NCBI GenBank assembly: GCA_035550595.1
Contig: DASZOV010000043.1
Location: 1-64,000 of the forward strand
Source: CALFMR01 sp035550595
Lineage (GTDB): Bacteria > Acidobacteriota > Vicinamibacteria > Vicinamibacterales > SCN-69-37
Reading direction: 5' to 3'
DNA length: 64,000 bases
Notes under the pieces: model-generated
What the model was told of the DNA's origin: nothing
Database searches by the model: none
The model's input: the letters and a program-made list of their open reading frames with translations, nothing else
Program-made: the position numbers and the translations under genes
In this document: positions 43,501-52,217 of the stretch, piece after piece
How positions within the stretch are numbered: position 1 is the first letter of the stretch
How the letters are laid out: every line of letters starts with the position of its first letter

Positions 43501-43716
43501 ACGGCCAACGAGGAACGCCGGCTGCTGTACGTCGGCATGACACGCGCGAAGGATCGGTTACTCCTGAGTCACGCGGCCGAGCGGCCATGGCGCGGACAGC
43601 GGCGGACGATGTCTCCGTCGCCGTTCCTCCTCGACATCGAGCAGCATCTGACCGTCGAGCAGCGCATGACCCCGCGGCCCAAGGCGCCGGACGCGCGCCA
43701 GTTGAAGCTGCTCTAG
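40576..43716 (+). CDS. EndoQ-like PHP endonuclease fused to a UvrD-type helicase
   Basis: A 1046-aa fusion. Residues 1-430 match EndoQ in length and order: PHP metal site HADLHVHS (4-11), Asp42 and His45, FMLSVEISTIYKKGDRTRKV, SNSDAHSPGKL (221-231), and a zinc site with Cys277, Cys293 and Cys296. EndoQ cuts 5' to deaminated bases. After a Pro-rich linker, residues 474-1046 are a UvrD/Rep helicase: AGPGSGKT (498-505), FTRRAAREMQERL, AVDEFQDVDEQQ, GDPDQAIYGFRGAD, LTRNYRS, LHAAKGLEFAVV and YVGMTRAKDRLL. Nick and unwinding in one chain would give self-contained excision of hypoxanthine or uracil. GTG start at 40576. It is convergent with the AddA-like gene; the stops share CTAG. Confidence 0.9.
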   Translation: MRFHADLHVHSKYSRATSRDLDLEHLSFWAARKGIALVGTGDFTHPAWRAELKEKLVPAEPGLFRLRGEIERAVDADLPAACQATTRFMLSVEISTIYKKGDRTRKVHHLLYAPDFEIADRIAASLARIGNIASDGRPILGLDSRHLLEITLDAGPGAYLVPAHIWTPWFSSLGSQSGFDSIADCYGDLSDHIFAVETGLSSDPPMNWRLSQLDRYRLVSNSDAHSPGKLAREATTFDTALDYFAVRRALETGDGYVGTVEFFPEEGKYHLDGHRKCGVRFTPEETDAHGNRCPVCGHTPTIGVLNRVNVLADRSEAEATPPATAGEVVNLVPLPEVLSELVSSGPSSQTVARHYDHLLAKLGSELSILNTVPLDDVARSSSSLLAEALGRLRAGRVIRDAGYDGEYGTIHLFDPAELRELTVGRHLFGPAPPRRAPTRQSAAVPAPGRRSAPQPPPKPKPSAVDPETPQPVAGILASLDDDQRRAVEITGGPLTIVAGPGSGKTRTLTHRLAYLVVERGVPAASCLAITFTRRAAREMQERLHALLPVAGSSVAVHTFHSLGLAMLREHGDVVSVPRDFRVAGEVERTTMLAAALAVSPTRAERLLRAISKAKRTGHVPDDVSTAMRVYREEMTRRGWVDFDDLIGRAVEILSADPAVAAHYRDRFRWIAVDEFQDVDEQQYALLTKLAASDSHLCVIGDPDQAIYGFRGADASCFDRFAEDYPSATTVRLTRNYRSTGTIVTASSQVIARSKEVEMIPAFVREMHERITIHKAPTERAEAEFVVAEIERLLGGHSFFSIDSGRSTGAGTDALGFTDIAVLARTSAQMDALREAFARSGLPFRIHAHDPIAANPAVQALLNEWERSADHATHGDDLAAQINAAAERLPRDTIDAAAKEEALRRLLTLAASSGNDRARFLDLVALASDADFRDPRATAISLLTLHAAKGLEFAVVFIVGLEDGLLPLYWNELDAETANEERRLLYVGMTRAKDRLLLSHAAERPWRGQRRTMSPSPFLLDIEQHLTVEQRMTPRPKAPDARQLKLL

Positions 43717-46700
43717 CCGGCGTCGTCCCTGCTCTCCTCCTGCCGCACGTGGACGATCGTCGATCGCGCGGACGCGCCGGCGATGCGCGTCCAGGCCGTC
43801 GCGTACGCGTCGATCTGCGCCTGATAGCGAACCGTGAGGTCGGCATCCTCGACGCCGACGTCCGTCTTGTAGTCGACGATGTCCCACGCAGCATCGGCCT
43901 GGTACACGAGATCGATCGCGCCGCTCAACACCTCGGGCACGGCTCCTGCGCGATCGATGAGGGCGAATGGGACTTCGACGTGATGTTCGGGCGCCGACTG
44001 CGCACGCCGCCAGAAGTCGGATGCCGCCAGCGCTTCGACCGTGGCCACGGCGCGATTGACGACGGGACGGAGATGCCGATCGTCGAGCGTGAGCCACAAC
44101 GCCAACCGACGCAGATCGTCCGTCGTTGCGCCAGGATGGCGCATGGCGTGCTCGAGAAGGCCGTGGATCAGCGTGCCCCATGCGAGGCCCGCATCCGCGC
44201 GATGACTCGGCCGATCCTGGAGCACGGCGCGCGTCGGATCGGCGGCGTCGAGTGCATCGGCCCCCTCCACGCTCAGGCGCGGAAGATGCTTCGTCTCGGC
44301 GGTGACCGACGTCGCGGCCCAGGACGGCTCGCGGGCGGCGTCGTGCGCGCGCTCAGCCGCGGTTCGCGCGGCAGCGGCGACGGCTGGTGACAGATCGATG
44401 GGCTCGGACGTCGCGGCGGTGACGTTCTCCGGCACGGCGAGCGCCGGCGCATCGGCCATCGCGGCCGTGAGGGCCGCCCACGCGCCCTTCTTCGATCCGA
44501 TCGCGCCGGCACATCGCCCCACGACGAGCATCTCTCGCGCGCGCGTGGCCGCGACGTACATCAGTCGATCCATCTCCGCCTGGCGATAGTTCAGTTCCGC
44601 CGCTTCGTGCACGTCCCAGTTCTTCGGCGCTGCGATGACGCGTTTCGCGTACCCGCTGCGGTCCTCGACGATCTCGAAGTAGCCCTTTGCGCCAGTCGTC
44701 CCGTTGACGTCGGCGTCGCTTCCGCGATCTGGCGCGTGACCGTCGCGGATGATCCGCACGTCGACGCGCGGCGCAAAGCCACCGAGGGGATCGGCGAGAA
44801 ACACGACGGTGGCCTCGAGGCCCTTGGCCTTGTGCAGGTTCATCACGCGGACGACGTCGGGCCGGCCCGGTTCGAGCGGCTGCGAGTCCACTTCGGTCGA
44901 GTCCTCCTGGCCGTCGTCATCGAGCCCGCACCAACCGGCGAGTGACGCCGCCGCGTCCGCCAGTGTGAAGCCGGCGCCGACGACCGTCCGTACGCGATCG
45001 ACGGCGTGCAGCAGATCGCCGGCCTCGGCGCCACTCGTCGACGAGGCGGCGAGCGCGAGGTAGCCGGAGTCGTCGAGGATGCGATCGAGCGCCGCACCGG
45101 CCGGCAGCATGCGCGTCCAGGCGAACCACTCGCGCAGGCTGGCGAGCGCGCGGCCCACGCGTGCAGCGCCCGCATCCTTCGTCGTGTCGACGTCCAGCTC
45201 GGCGAACACGCTGAAGAAGCCACCGGCTTGCCGGAAAGCGAACAACTCACGGTCGCTCAACCCGAACAGGCTGCCGCGCAAGACGCCGACGAGCGCGACG
45301 GCGTCTTGCGGATCGGTGAGCGCGACGAGCAGCAGCGCCAGTTCGCGCACTTCCTCCGACGCGTCGAATGCACCGGCGCCGGTCACTTCGACGGGCACGC
45401 CGAGCTGCTCGAGCGCGCGCGTGTAGGTACGCAGGTCGCGCTTGCGGAGCGTGAGGACGAGGAAATCGCCGCAGCGCCTGCGGCCGGCGTCGACCTCGGC
45501 CCGAACGTAGTGCGCAATCCGCGTGGCCTCCGCGCTCGCGACCTGATCGAGCGTGAGCGTCGACGGAAGATCGAGCGCGAGAACGGCGGGCGCATCCGAC
45601 GCGGTCCGATACGCGTCGAGCGGCGCGAACGCCGGCGCGTAGGAACTGGCCGCCGCCGGAAACCGCGTCTTGAAGACGTCGTTGACGAACGCGCACAACG
45701 ACGGGACCGATCGGAAGTTGCTCGTGAGACGAACCAGTCCGGCTTCGTCTTCACCGGCAAGGCGCGCGCGCACGTCGTTGTAGATGTCGATGTCCGCGCG
45801 GCGAAAGCGGTAGATCGACTGCTTCGGATCGCCGACGACGAAGAGCGCGCCGGGCCGAAGCGGCACGCGTCTCCAATCCGATTCGGCGCCGCGCCTATCG
45901 TGCTCGTCCATCGACTGTTCGTCGGCCGCGAGCCAGAACATGATCTCCGCCTGCAGCGGATCGGTGTCCTGAAATTCGTCGACCAGCAGCCAGCGGTACT
46001 TGGCCTGGAGCGCGCGCCGCACGTCTGGATCGCGCCGGAGGACGTCGGCCGCCATAATCAGGAGATCGTTGAACCCGAGCGCGTTCTGCCGCAGCCGCTC
46101 GCGCTTCGCCGACTCGCGCGCCTTCATGAGCAACGCGAGACAGCGGCCGTAGAGAAACTCGCGCCATGCGGCCAGGTACGGGAGCACGGTCTCGTCGCGG
46201 AAGAGCGCGTGCCGTGCCTGGGCGTCCTTGGCGACGGACTTGTCTGGCCAGTGCTTCTGGGTCACCGACGGTCTCGATTCCCAGATACGCAGCAGATCCG
46301 CGAGCAGCGCCGGATCGCGCCGGCCACGGAGGTACGCGCGCCACTCGTGCGCGAAGCGCCCGGCGCGCTTCTGTGTGTCGCACGTGGTGCCGGGTGGAGG
46401 CGGATCGGGCAGCATCACGCGCAGCGCGTCCCAGAACGCCGCGAGCGACGTCCACGTCTGCTCCGTGTCGGGCGGCGACGCGTCATCGGCCGGAAAGTCG
46501 ACGTCCGAGTACAGGCAGACGATCTCGAACGCCTTGTCGAGCTGCTTCGCGGTGACTCCGGCGGTGTTCAGCTCGAGCAGATCGGCGTCGCCCGCGGCGG
46601 CCGCCTGCTCGCGGTAATCCCGCCAGCTCCGTTCGCGCAGCAGCCGCTCTTCGACGTCGTCCAGCTCGGTGAAGCCGGGCGACACGCCGGATTCGACGGG

Positions 46701-47072
46701 TCGTTCGCGCAGCAGCCGCGCGCAGAACGCGTGAATCGTGCCGGCGAAGAACCGCTCGAGGTTCGCGAGCGCGGCGCTGAGCCGCTCGGCGCGCGCGTCG
46801 CGATCGGAATCATTCGCCGCGATCGTGCCGGCCAACTCGCGCTCGAGCGCGAGCTGGAAGCGCCCGCGCAGCTCGGCCGCCGCTTTGCGCGTGAACGTGA
46901 CGGCGACGAGGCCATCCATCTGGTAGACGCCCGTCGCAATGCCGGCCGCCATGCGATCGGCGAGCTTCTGCGTCTTGCCCGAGCCCGCGCCGGCCTCGAC
47001 GATCAGATTGCGATCGAGCTCTCGGACGATGCGGTCGCGGGCGGACTGGTCGGCGGGCAGTCGTTCAGTCAT
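43713..47072 (-). CDS. AddA-like helicase-nuclease
   Basis: A 1119-aa UvrD-superfamily helicase with a C-terminal RecB/PD-(D/E)XK nuclease. It has motif I VEAGAGSGKTQKL (about 24-36), Ia AVTFTRKAAAELRGRF, II LLVDEFQDTDPLQ, III GDPKQSIYRFRRAD, IV LTSNFRS, V VRVMNLHKAKGLEATVV and VI MYVAATRAREMLVV. The nuclease site is WDIVDYKTDV (Asp, Lys). AddAB complexes resect double-strand ends for RecA. The ATG at 47072 overlaps the stop of the AddB-like gene by eight bases, so the subunits are coupled. Its own stop overlaps that of the EndoQ-UvrD gene by four bases. Confidence 0.92.
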   Translation of the reverse strand: MTERLPADQSARDRIVRELDRNLIVEAGAGSGKTQKLADRMAAGIATGVYQMDGLVAVTFTRKAAAELRGRFQLALERELAGTIAANDSDRDARAERLSAALANLERFFAGTIHAFCARLLRERPVESGVSPGFTELDDVEERLLRERSWRDYREQAAAAGDADLLELNTAGVTAKQLDKAFEIVCLYSDVDFPADDASPPDTEQTWTSLAAFWDALRVMLPDPPPPGTTCDTQKRAGRFAHEWRAYLRGRRDPALLADLLRIWESRPSVTQKHWPDKSVAKDAQARHALFRDETVLPYLAAWREFLYGRCLALLMKARESAKRERLRQNALGFNDLLIMAADVLRRDPDVRRALQAKYRWLLVDEFQDTDPLQAEIMFWLAADEQSMDEHDRRGAESDWRRVPLRPGALFVVGDPKQSIYRFRRADIDIYNDVRARLAGEDEAGLVRLTSNFRSVPSLCAFVNDVFKTRFPAAASSYAPAFAPLDAYRTASDAPAVLALDLPSTLTLDQVASAEATRIAHYVRAEVDAGRRRCGDFLVLTLRKRDLRTYTRALEQLGVPVEVTGAGAFDASEEVRELALLLVALTDPQDAVALVGVLRGSLFGLSDRELFAFRQAGGFFSVFAELDVDTTKDAGAARVGRALASLREWFAWTRMLPAGAALDRILDDSGYLALAASSTSGAEAGDLLHAVDRVRTVVGAGFTLADAAASLAGWCGLDDDGQEDSTEVDSQPLEPGRPDVVRVMNLHKAKGLEATVVFLADPLGGFAPRVDVRIIRDGHAPDRGSDADVNGTTGAKGYFEIVEDRSGYAKRVIAAPKNWDVHEAAELNYRQAEMDRLMYVAATRAREMLVVGRCAGAIGSKKGAWAALTAAMADAPALAVPENVTAATSEPIDLSPAVAAAARTAAERAHDAAREPSWAATSVTAETKHLPRLSVEGADALDAADPTRAVLQDRPSHRADAGLAWGTLIHGLLEHAMRHPGATTDDLRRLALWLTLDDRHLRPVVNRAVATVEALAASDFWRRAQSAPEHHVEVPFALIDRAGAVPEVLSGAIDLVYQADAAWDIVDYKTDVGVEDADLTVRYQAQIDAYATAWTRIAGASARSTIVHVRQEESRDDAG

Positions 47073-50000
47073 GGGTGAGCAGGTTGCGATACACGGCAAG
47101 TTGCGGGTCGTCGGCTTTCAGCCGGGCGCCGGCGTGCGCGCCGCTGCGGCAGGCATACGAGTAATGGCACCACTTGCACACGCGTTCGTCCGCCGCGTGG
47201 ACGAGCGTTCCTGACGCGATAACCGCTCGCAGATCGCGCAGCACGTCGGCGATCTTCGACAGCGGCTGCATCGCGATGCGCGTGCGCTGCTGCTGTCCCT
47301 TGGCACTCGAGAAGTAGTACTCCGCCGCCCGGACGCTCGCCTCTGGATCGAGGCGCTTCAAGAGCTCGACCGCGGCCAGCCCGTAGAGCGCGTGCTGCAG
47401 GCGCGAGCCGCCCGCGAACGTGCCCTGCCAGTCATCGGCCCAGTAACGGCCCGTCTTGTAATCGACGATCTCGTACGCGTGCGGCCCGACTCGATCGATC
47501 CGATCGATCCGGCCGACGACGCGCAAGGCCAGGTCGCCGCCGAGCTGGAGCTCGACGGGATCGATCTGCGCGAGCGGTTCGGCCTCGTCCGACGTCGTGA
47601 ATCCGAACGCCACTTCTACACCAACCGGCGAACGCGACACGTCGAGTTGCTCCTCGCCTTCCACGAACAGCCGGACGTCGTCGAGGAACAGCGTCGTTTC
47701 TCGCGCACGACACTCGGCCGACGGCGGCGGCATCGTGATCGCGAGCGCATCGAGCGCAGCCTCCGCGCGTGCGGTCAGCCAGTCGCCGTCGAGCGCGATC
47801 GTCGCCCGCCGTTCCGCCGTGCGACATCGGCGAAGAAGCTGCGCGTAGAGATCGTGCAGGAGCGTGCCGCGCAGGAGCGGATCCAGCCAGGCGTCACGAT
47901 CGCGATCGCCGGCCTCGATTGCTTCCACGCCGAGGCCGCGGCGAAGGAAATACCGGAAGGGACATGCCGCCGCGTCCTCGAGCTGCGTGACGGACACGAC
48001 TCGGCCGGCCGCACACGGATCGAGGACGGCTCCGGCCGCGGGAACCGCGCCGTCGAACTCGGTGAACCGATCGGACTCGCGCGCTGCACGCGCGGCCACG
48101 CCTGCGGCAAGCGACGGGTACGCGGCCAGCACGTCACCACGCGCGTGCGCGCCGCCACGCCGCACGCCATGGAGCCACCATCGCGACGGGTCGAGTACGC
48201 CGGTGTCCGTCGTCGGGACGCAGGAACACGCCGCACCGAGATGTTCGTGCAAGTCCCGGTACGTCGCTGTCGGCCGCCCGGAGACCACGCGATGCGCCTG
48301 GAGCAGGATCCAGGACGCATACGTGTCTCGGCACTCGCGCAAGTCGCGGCACGAGTAACTGAGCACGACGCGGCCACCCGCGACGGCCGACACGCGCGCG
48401 AGCGCGTCGATCGCCGCGTGCACTGTCTCGTCGGTCCGATCGGTGGCGAGCGGAAGCGACGACGCGATGCGAGTCCGCTCGGCGTCGAGCAGCACGGCAT
48501 CCTCGAGCGGCGCAGGAAATACTTGTCCTTCTTCGAGGCCGACGACGAACACGAGCGGGCGACCGGCGTATCCACCGTGGTCGAACGACGAGACGTGAAG
48601 ATGGCCGGGACGAGGCCGATCGACGCCGACCGTCACGCTCTCGACGCGCTCGTGGATGAACCGGATCGCCATGTCGAGCGTGCAGTCGAACCGGCCGAGC
48701 GCGCGAAGCTCGTCGACCGCCTCGGCCAGCGCCGACGCGGCCACCGCGTCGAGCGCACTCGCGCGCGCCGCGACGTCCGCGAGAAACACGCGCACGCTCT
48801 CGACGAGACCGCTGAGATCGAGGCGGCCGCGCGCGTCGGTCGACGGCACGCGCGCGATGAGCGCGTCGATCCATTCGGCCAGCGCGCCCGCCCGCTCGGC
48901 ACGCTCTTCGAACGCCTCACGCTGCTCGGGCGGCACATCGTCACGAGCCGCACGCCGGCGTGAGGAAGCCGCCTCGGCGCCGAGCGCCGCGGCATACGTC
49001 GCGCGCCCCCACGCGGCTTTCGCGCGCACGAGCAGCCGCGCGGCCTGCGCGCTCGTGAGCGACGGCACGTCGACGCGCACGTCGCCCGACTGCAGCAGCC
49101 GACGCAGCCGGCCCGCGGCGAAGTCGTCCTGGATCCATTCGGTGAACGCGAGCACGGCGCGGCCCGGCCTCGTCATCGCGGCCGGCAGACCTTCGGCGGT
49201 CGTCACCGGCCAGTTGTAGCGGATCGCTTTTTCCCAGACGAGCGCCGCGTAGTCCCGCCGCGCGCAGATGATCTCGACCTCGTCGATCGACCGGCCGCTT
49301 GCGAGGATGCGCCGGAACGTCTCCTCCACTTCCGCTTCGGCGCCGCCTGCCTGGAAGAGCTCTATCGCCGCACCATCTGCGTTCGTGGACGTCGCTGGCG
49401 CCGCCTCCGGCTGACGCAGAAACGCAAGCGGTGCACGTGACGCGCGATGATCGATCCTCGTGTCCTGCAGCCGCCGAGGCACGGTCGCGCCAGGCAGATC
49501 GAAGGCGGCAGGGACGATGCGTTCGCCGGGCATCGCGTCGATGAGCCGGCGTTCGAGCGGCGACCAGATGACGTTCGGCTGTTCCGTCCAGCAGTCGGCC
49601 GATTGGATCGGACACCAGTCGAGGTGCTGCAGCGCCTCGGCGAACACCGTCGCGACGTCACCGCGTGTGTGGTCATTCAAGAAACGCTCGTACGCGCCGA
49701 CGAGCGCGACGAGCTCTTCGTGTTTGTCGGGCGATGCGAACGCATCGGGCGGCAGATCGCCGGCGCCGATTCCCGCCATGCGTAGTTCGCGGATCGTCGC
49801 CCACAAGGCGGCCGCCATCGACGGATGGTCGGCGAGCGCGCGGAAGTAGCCAGGGTGGCCGGCGGGCAGATCCAGCAGGAGGCGCATGACGAGCGCCGGG
49901 CCCAGTCCGTCTTCGGATGGATCGATGCCGCGTTCGACGAGGAACGGCGCGCCCATGCGGACGGCGACGTCGAGCGGCGTCACCAAGCGCAGGTTCGCCC

Positions 50001-50130
50001 AGTCCGTGCCCGAGAGCGCCAGCCGATCGCCAATCGTGCGCCCGACGCCGTGCGACCGGACGAACACCCACTTGGCGCGCGTCGGCGACGCCACGCACGA
50101 GGTCCGAAGCTGTTCGACGAAGGGATCCAT
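47065..50130 (-). CDS. AddB-like nuclease subunit with Fe-S cluster
   Basis: A 1021-aa protein, the partner of the AddA-like enzyme. The N-terminal part is an inactive helicase-like fold: at the Walker A position it has RSHGVGRTIGD without GKT. The C-terminal RecB-type nuclease has IVDYKTGRYW. A [4Fe-4S] site is formed by the first Cys in DAAACPFRYF and the final set CKWCHYSYAC, the AddB arrangement that braces the nuclease. It is the first gene of the two-gene unit. No recC or recD gene is present, which supports AddAB rather than RecBCD. Confidence 0.9.
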   Translation of the reverse strand: MDPFVEQLRTSCVASPTRAKWVFVRSHGVGRTIGDRLALSGTDWANLRLVTPLDVAVRMGAPFLVERGIDPSEDGLGPALVMRLLLDLPAGHPGYFRALADHPSMAAALWATIRELRMAGIGAGDLPPDAFASPDKHEELVALVGAYERFLNDHTRGDVATVFAEALQHLDWCPIQSADCWTEQPNVIWSPLERRLIDAMPGERIVPAAFDLPGATVPRRLQDTRIDHRASRAPLAFLRQPEAAPATSTNADGAAIELFQAGGAEAEVEETFRRILASGRSIDEVEIICARRDYAALVWEKAIRYNWPVTTAEGLPAAMTRPGRAVLAFTEWIQDDFAAGRLRRLLQSGDVRVDVPSLTSAQAARLLVRAKAAWGRATYAAALGAEAASSRRRAARDDVPPEQREAFEERAERAGALAEWIDALIARVPSTDARGRLDLSGLVESVRVFLADVAARASALDAVAASALAEAVDELRALGRFDCTLDMAIRFIHERVESVTVGVDRPRPGHLHVSSFDHGGYAGRPLVFVVGLEEGQVFPAPLEDAVLLDAERTRIASSLPLATDRTDETVHAAIDALARVSAVAGGRVVLSYSCRDLRECRDTYASWILLQAHRVVSGRPTATYRDLHEHLGAACSCVPTTDTGVLDPSRWWLHGVRRGGAHARGDVLAAYPSLAAGVAARAARESDRFTEFDGAVPAAGAVLDPCAAGRVVSVTQLEDAAACPFRYFLRRGLGVEAIEAGDRDRDAWLDPLLRGTLLHDLYAQLLRRCRTAERRATIALDGDWLTARAEAALDALAITMPPPSAECRARETTLFLDDVRLFVEGEEQLDVSRSPVGVEVAFGFTTSDEAEPLAQIDPVELQLGGDLALRVVGRIDRIDRVGPHAYEIVDYKTGRYWADDWQGTFAGGSRLQHALYGLAAVELLKRLDPEASVRAAEYYFSSAKGQQQRTRIAMQPLSKIADVLRDLRAVIASGTLVHAADERVCKWCHYSYACRSGAHAGARLKADDPQLAVYRNLLTHD

Positions 50131-50231
50131 CGGCCGCGACAGCGTATCGCGAGTGCCGTGACAGGGTAGTTCCTACGCCGAATGTTCGCCGCCCTGCGCC
50201 GTGTAGAAGGCCGATGTGCCTTGGGACTAGA

Positions 50232-50846
50232 TCATGACGATGACGAGTCCGTCTTCGACGCCGACTCCGCCCCCGGCGGCTCCTGAAACGGCTCCATCGG
50301 GATCGGCGCGTAGTCGACGTCGAGAATTTCCAGATGTTCGGTCTTCGTCGGCGCGCGCAGCACGACGCGGTCGCCGACGGTCGACTTCATCAGCGCGCGG
50401 GCCAGCGGGGACATCCAACTGATGTAGCCGCGATTCAGATCGACCTCGTCGAGGCCCACGATGCTGACCGTGCGTTCACGGCCATCGGTATTCTTGAAGG
50501 TGACGGTCGCGCCGAAGAACACGCGCGCGGCGGCGCCCGCCGATCGCGGGGCGGCGGGATCGACGACTTCGGCCGCGTCGATGCGTTTGGTCAGGAAGCG
50601 GATGCGCGAGTCGATCTGGCGCAGCCGCCGCTTGCCGTAGAGATAGTCCGCGTTCTCGCTGCGATCGCCGTTGCCCGCGGCCCAGGCCACGACCGCGGTC
50701 ACCGCCGGCCGTTCACGCGTCATGAGGAACCGGTGCTCGTCCCGCAGGCGCTGCAGGCCCGCGGGCGTGATGTAGTTCTTCAGCTTCGGCCCGGAGGCCT
50801 CGCGCACCGGTTCCCTCAACGGGCGCTTCGTTCTCATCGTCGTCAA
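50232..50846 (-). CDS. GreA/GreB-family transcription elongation factor
   Basis: A 204-aa factor. The N-terminal coiled coil carries the GreB-like stretch NGDRSENADYLYGKRRLRQID, with the acidic tip residues (D and E of DRSENADY) that stimulate RNA cleavage by paused polymerase. The C-terminal FKBP-like domain spans about 115-180. GreB proper is about 160 residues; the extra residues are an Arg-rich N-terminus and a Ser-rich tail. A TTG start at 50846 is well spaced from GGAGAAG; the ATG at 50837 is the alternative. Confidence 0.92.
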   Translation of the reverse strand: MTTMRTKRPLREPVREASGPKLKNYITPAGLQRLRDEHRFLMTRERPAVTAVVAWAAGNGDRSENADYLYGKRRLRQIDSRIRFLTKRIDAAEVVDPAAPRSAGAAARVFFGATVTFKNTDGRERTVSIVGLDEVDLNRGYISWMSPLARALMKSTVGDRVVLRAPTKTEHLEILDVDYAPIPMEPFQEPPGAESASKTDSSSS

Positions 50847-50897
50847 CGCGTCTTCTCCACGGCAAGGCGTCCGCGCGGCTGGCGTGACCCGCGGGCG

Positions 50898-51341
50898 TCA
50901 GTCAGGAATCTCCGCCTCGACGAGCTTGCCGAGCAGCACGAGCGATTCCTGCCAGCCGAGCACGCACGCTTCGGGCGGGATGACGTCCGGGATGCCCGCC
51001 TGGACGATCGTCACTTCGGTCCCGACCAGCACTTTCTTCAACGTTACCGTCACCTGCATCTCGCCGGGCATGTTCGGATCGTCGAAGCGATCGGTCCACC
51101 GCAGCCGTTCGTGCGGCACGAGTTCCTGATACTCGCCGCCGAACGACTGGCTCTTACCGGTCGTGAAGTTGGTGAACGACATCTTGTACGAGCCGCCGAC
51201 GCGGACGTCCTGGTGATGCATCCGGCCAGTGAATCCGTTGGGCGGCAGCCACTTCACCTTGGCGTCGCCATCCAGGAATGCGCGATAGACGCGCTCGGGT
51301 GTCGCGCGCAGCACGCGATGGAACTGAACCGTGTTCGGCAT
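50898..51341 (-). CDS. SRPBCC/AHSA1-family ligand-binding protein
   Basis: A 147-aa START/Bet v1-like protein. The opening VQFHRVLRATPERVYRAFLD and the core GGSYKMSFTNF and LVPHERLRWTDRF are typical of the AHSA1 (activator of Hsp90 ATPase homologue) subfamily in bacteria. These bind small lipophilic ligands, usually without known catalysis. GAGGAGGAAG precedes the ATG at 51341; the frame to 51479 has no such site. It is divergent from the gene at 51473. Confidence 0.9.
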   Translation of the reverse strand: MPNTVQFHRVLRATPERVYRAFLDGDAKVKWLPPNGFTGRMHHQDVRVGGSYKMSFTNFTTGKSQSFGGEYQELVPHERLRWTDRFDDPNMPGEMQVTVTLKKVLVGTEVTIVQAGIPDVIPPEACVLGWQESLVLLGKLVEAEIPD

Positions 51342-51472
51342 GTCTTCCTCCTCAATAGCACACATGCGTCGTGCGCTTTTGATGGTTGGACGGTACGGCC
51401 CGGCCAAAATCATCGGTCGACCGCCCGGGGCGTATAGTTGAGCCGCTTCTAGCGGCCAGGAGGCCGCCCCCC

Positions 51473-52180
51473 GTGACACTCTTCGTCATCGTCGCCTTTT
51501 TCGCTATCGTCGGGTTCTGCGCGTGGAAGGTCAACCAGCAGCGAGCCAGTGCGTTCGCCGCCGCGGCCGACCGGTTGGGGTTCGTCGACAAGGGCGGCGC
51601 CTCGCCGTTCGCGGGCAGCGACGCGGCTGGCCTCACGCTCCTCACTGACACGATGCAGCACGTCTATCGGAACGTGCTCGTCGACAAGCGCGGCAGCGTC
51701 GTGGTCGTTCCCGAATTTCAGTACGCCCTTCCCATCGGCATGATGCGGAAAGGCATGGGCGCGGTCACCGACGACGAGGTCCAGAATCACTCACTCATCG
51801 CGTTCCGCGCGCCGCACGGATCGCTACCGCTATTCCAGGTGTCCTCGCGGGGTGCGATTGGCAACGTCGGCATCCCCGTCGACGCGACCGGGTTCAGCGG
51901 CATGAGTGGCGCGGCCGGCCTCGACACAGGCTCGCCGGAGTTCTCGGAGCGTTACGTCATCAGCACGAAAGACGAGACCGGTGTGGCGCGGTTGTTCACT
52001 CCGGCCCTGGTGAAGGCCTTCGTGGACCAGCCACCCATGACGTGGCTGCACGTCCAGACGTCGGCGGACTGGCTGCTCTTCTATGACCCGCGGATCTTCA
52101 TCCTCAAACCAGAGGATGTGGAACCCGCGCTGCAGCGCGTGCGGCCGATCGCCGCACTTTTGCTCGGTACGCCGGCGTAG
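51473..52180 (+). CDS. Membrane-anchored protein of unknown function
   Basis: A 235-aa protein with one N-terminal membrane helix (TLFVIVAFFAIVGFCAWKV, residues 2-20) and a globular domain outside or on the membrane (about 30-235). Conserved-looking segments are VVVPEFQYALP, FRAPHGSLPLFQ and WLLFYDPRIF. The start is the GTG at 51473, with CCAGGAGG nine bases before it; the frame from 51386 has no site. I do not recognise the domain. It is followed at 52218 by the convergent GT4 gene and so marks the left edge of the polysaccharide cluster. Confidence 0.75.
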   Translation: MTLFVIVAFFAIVGFCAWKVNQQRASAFAAAADRLGFVDKGGASPFAGSDAAGLTLLTDTMQHVYRNVLVDKRGSVVVVPEFQYALPIGMMRKGMGAVTDDEVQNHSLIAFRAPHGSLPLFQVSSRGAIGNVGIPVDATGFSGMSGAAGLDTGSPEFSERYVISTKDETGVARLFTPALVKAFVDQPPMTWLHVQTSADWLLFYDPRIFILKPEDVEPALQRVRPIAALLLGTPA

Positions 52181-52217
52181 CCAGATCGAGCCGTTCCTCG
52201 GCCCGTCCGTGATCCCG

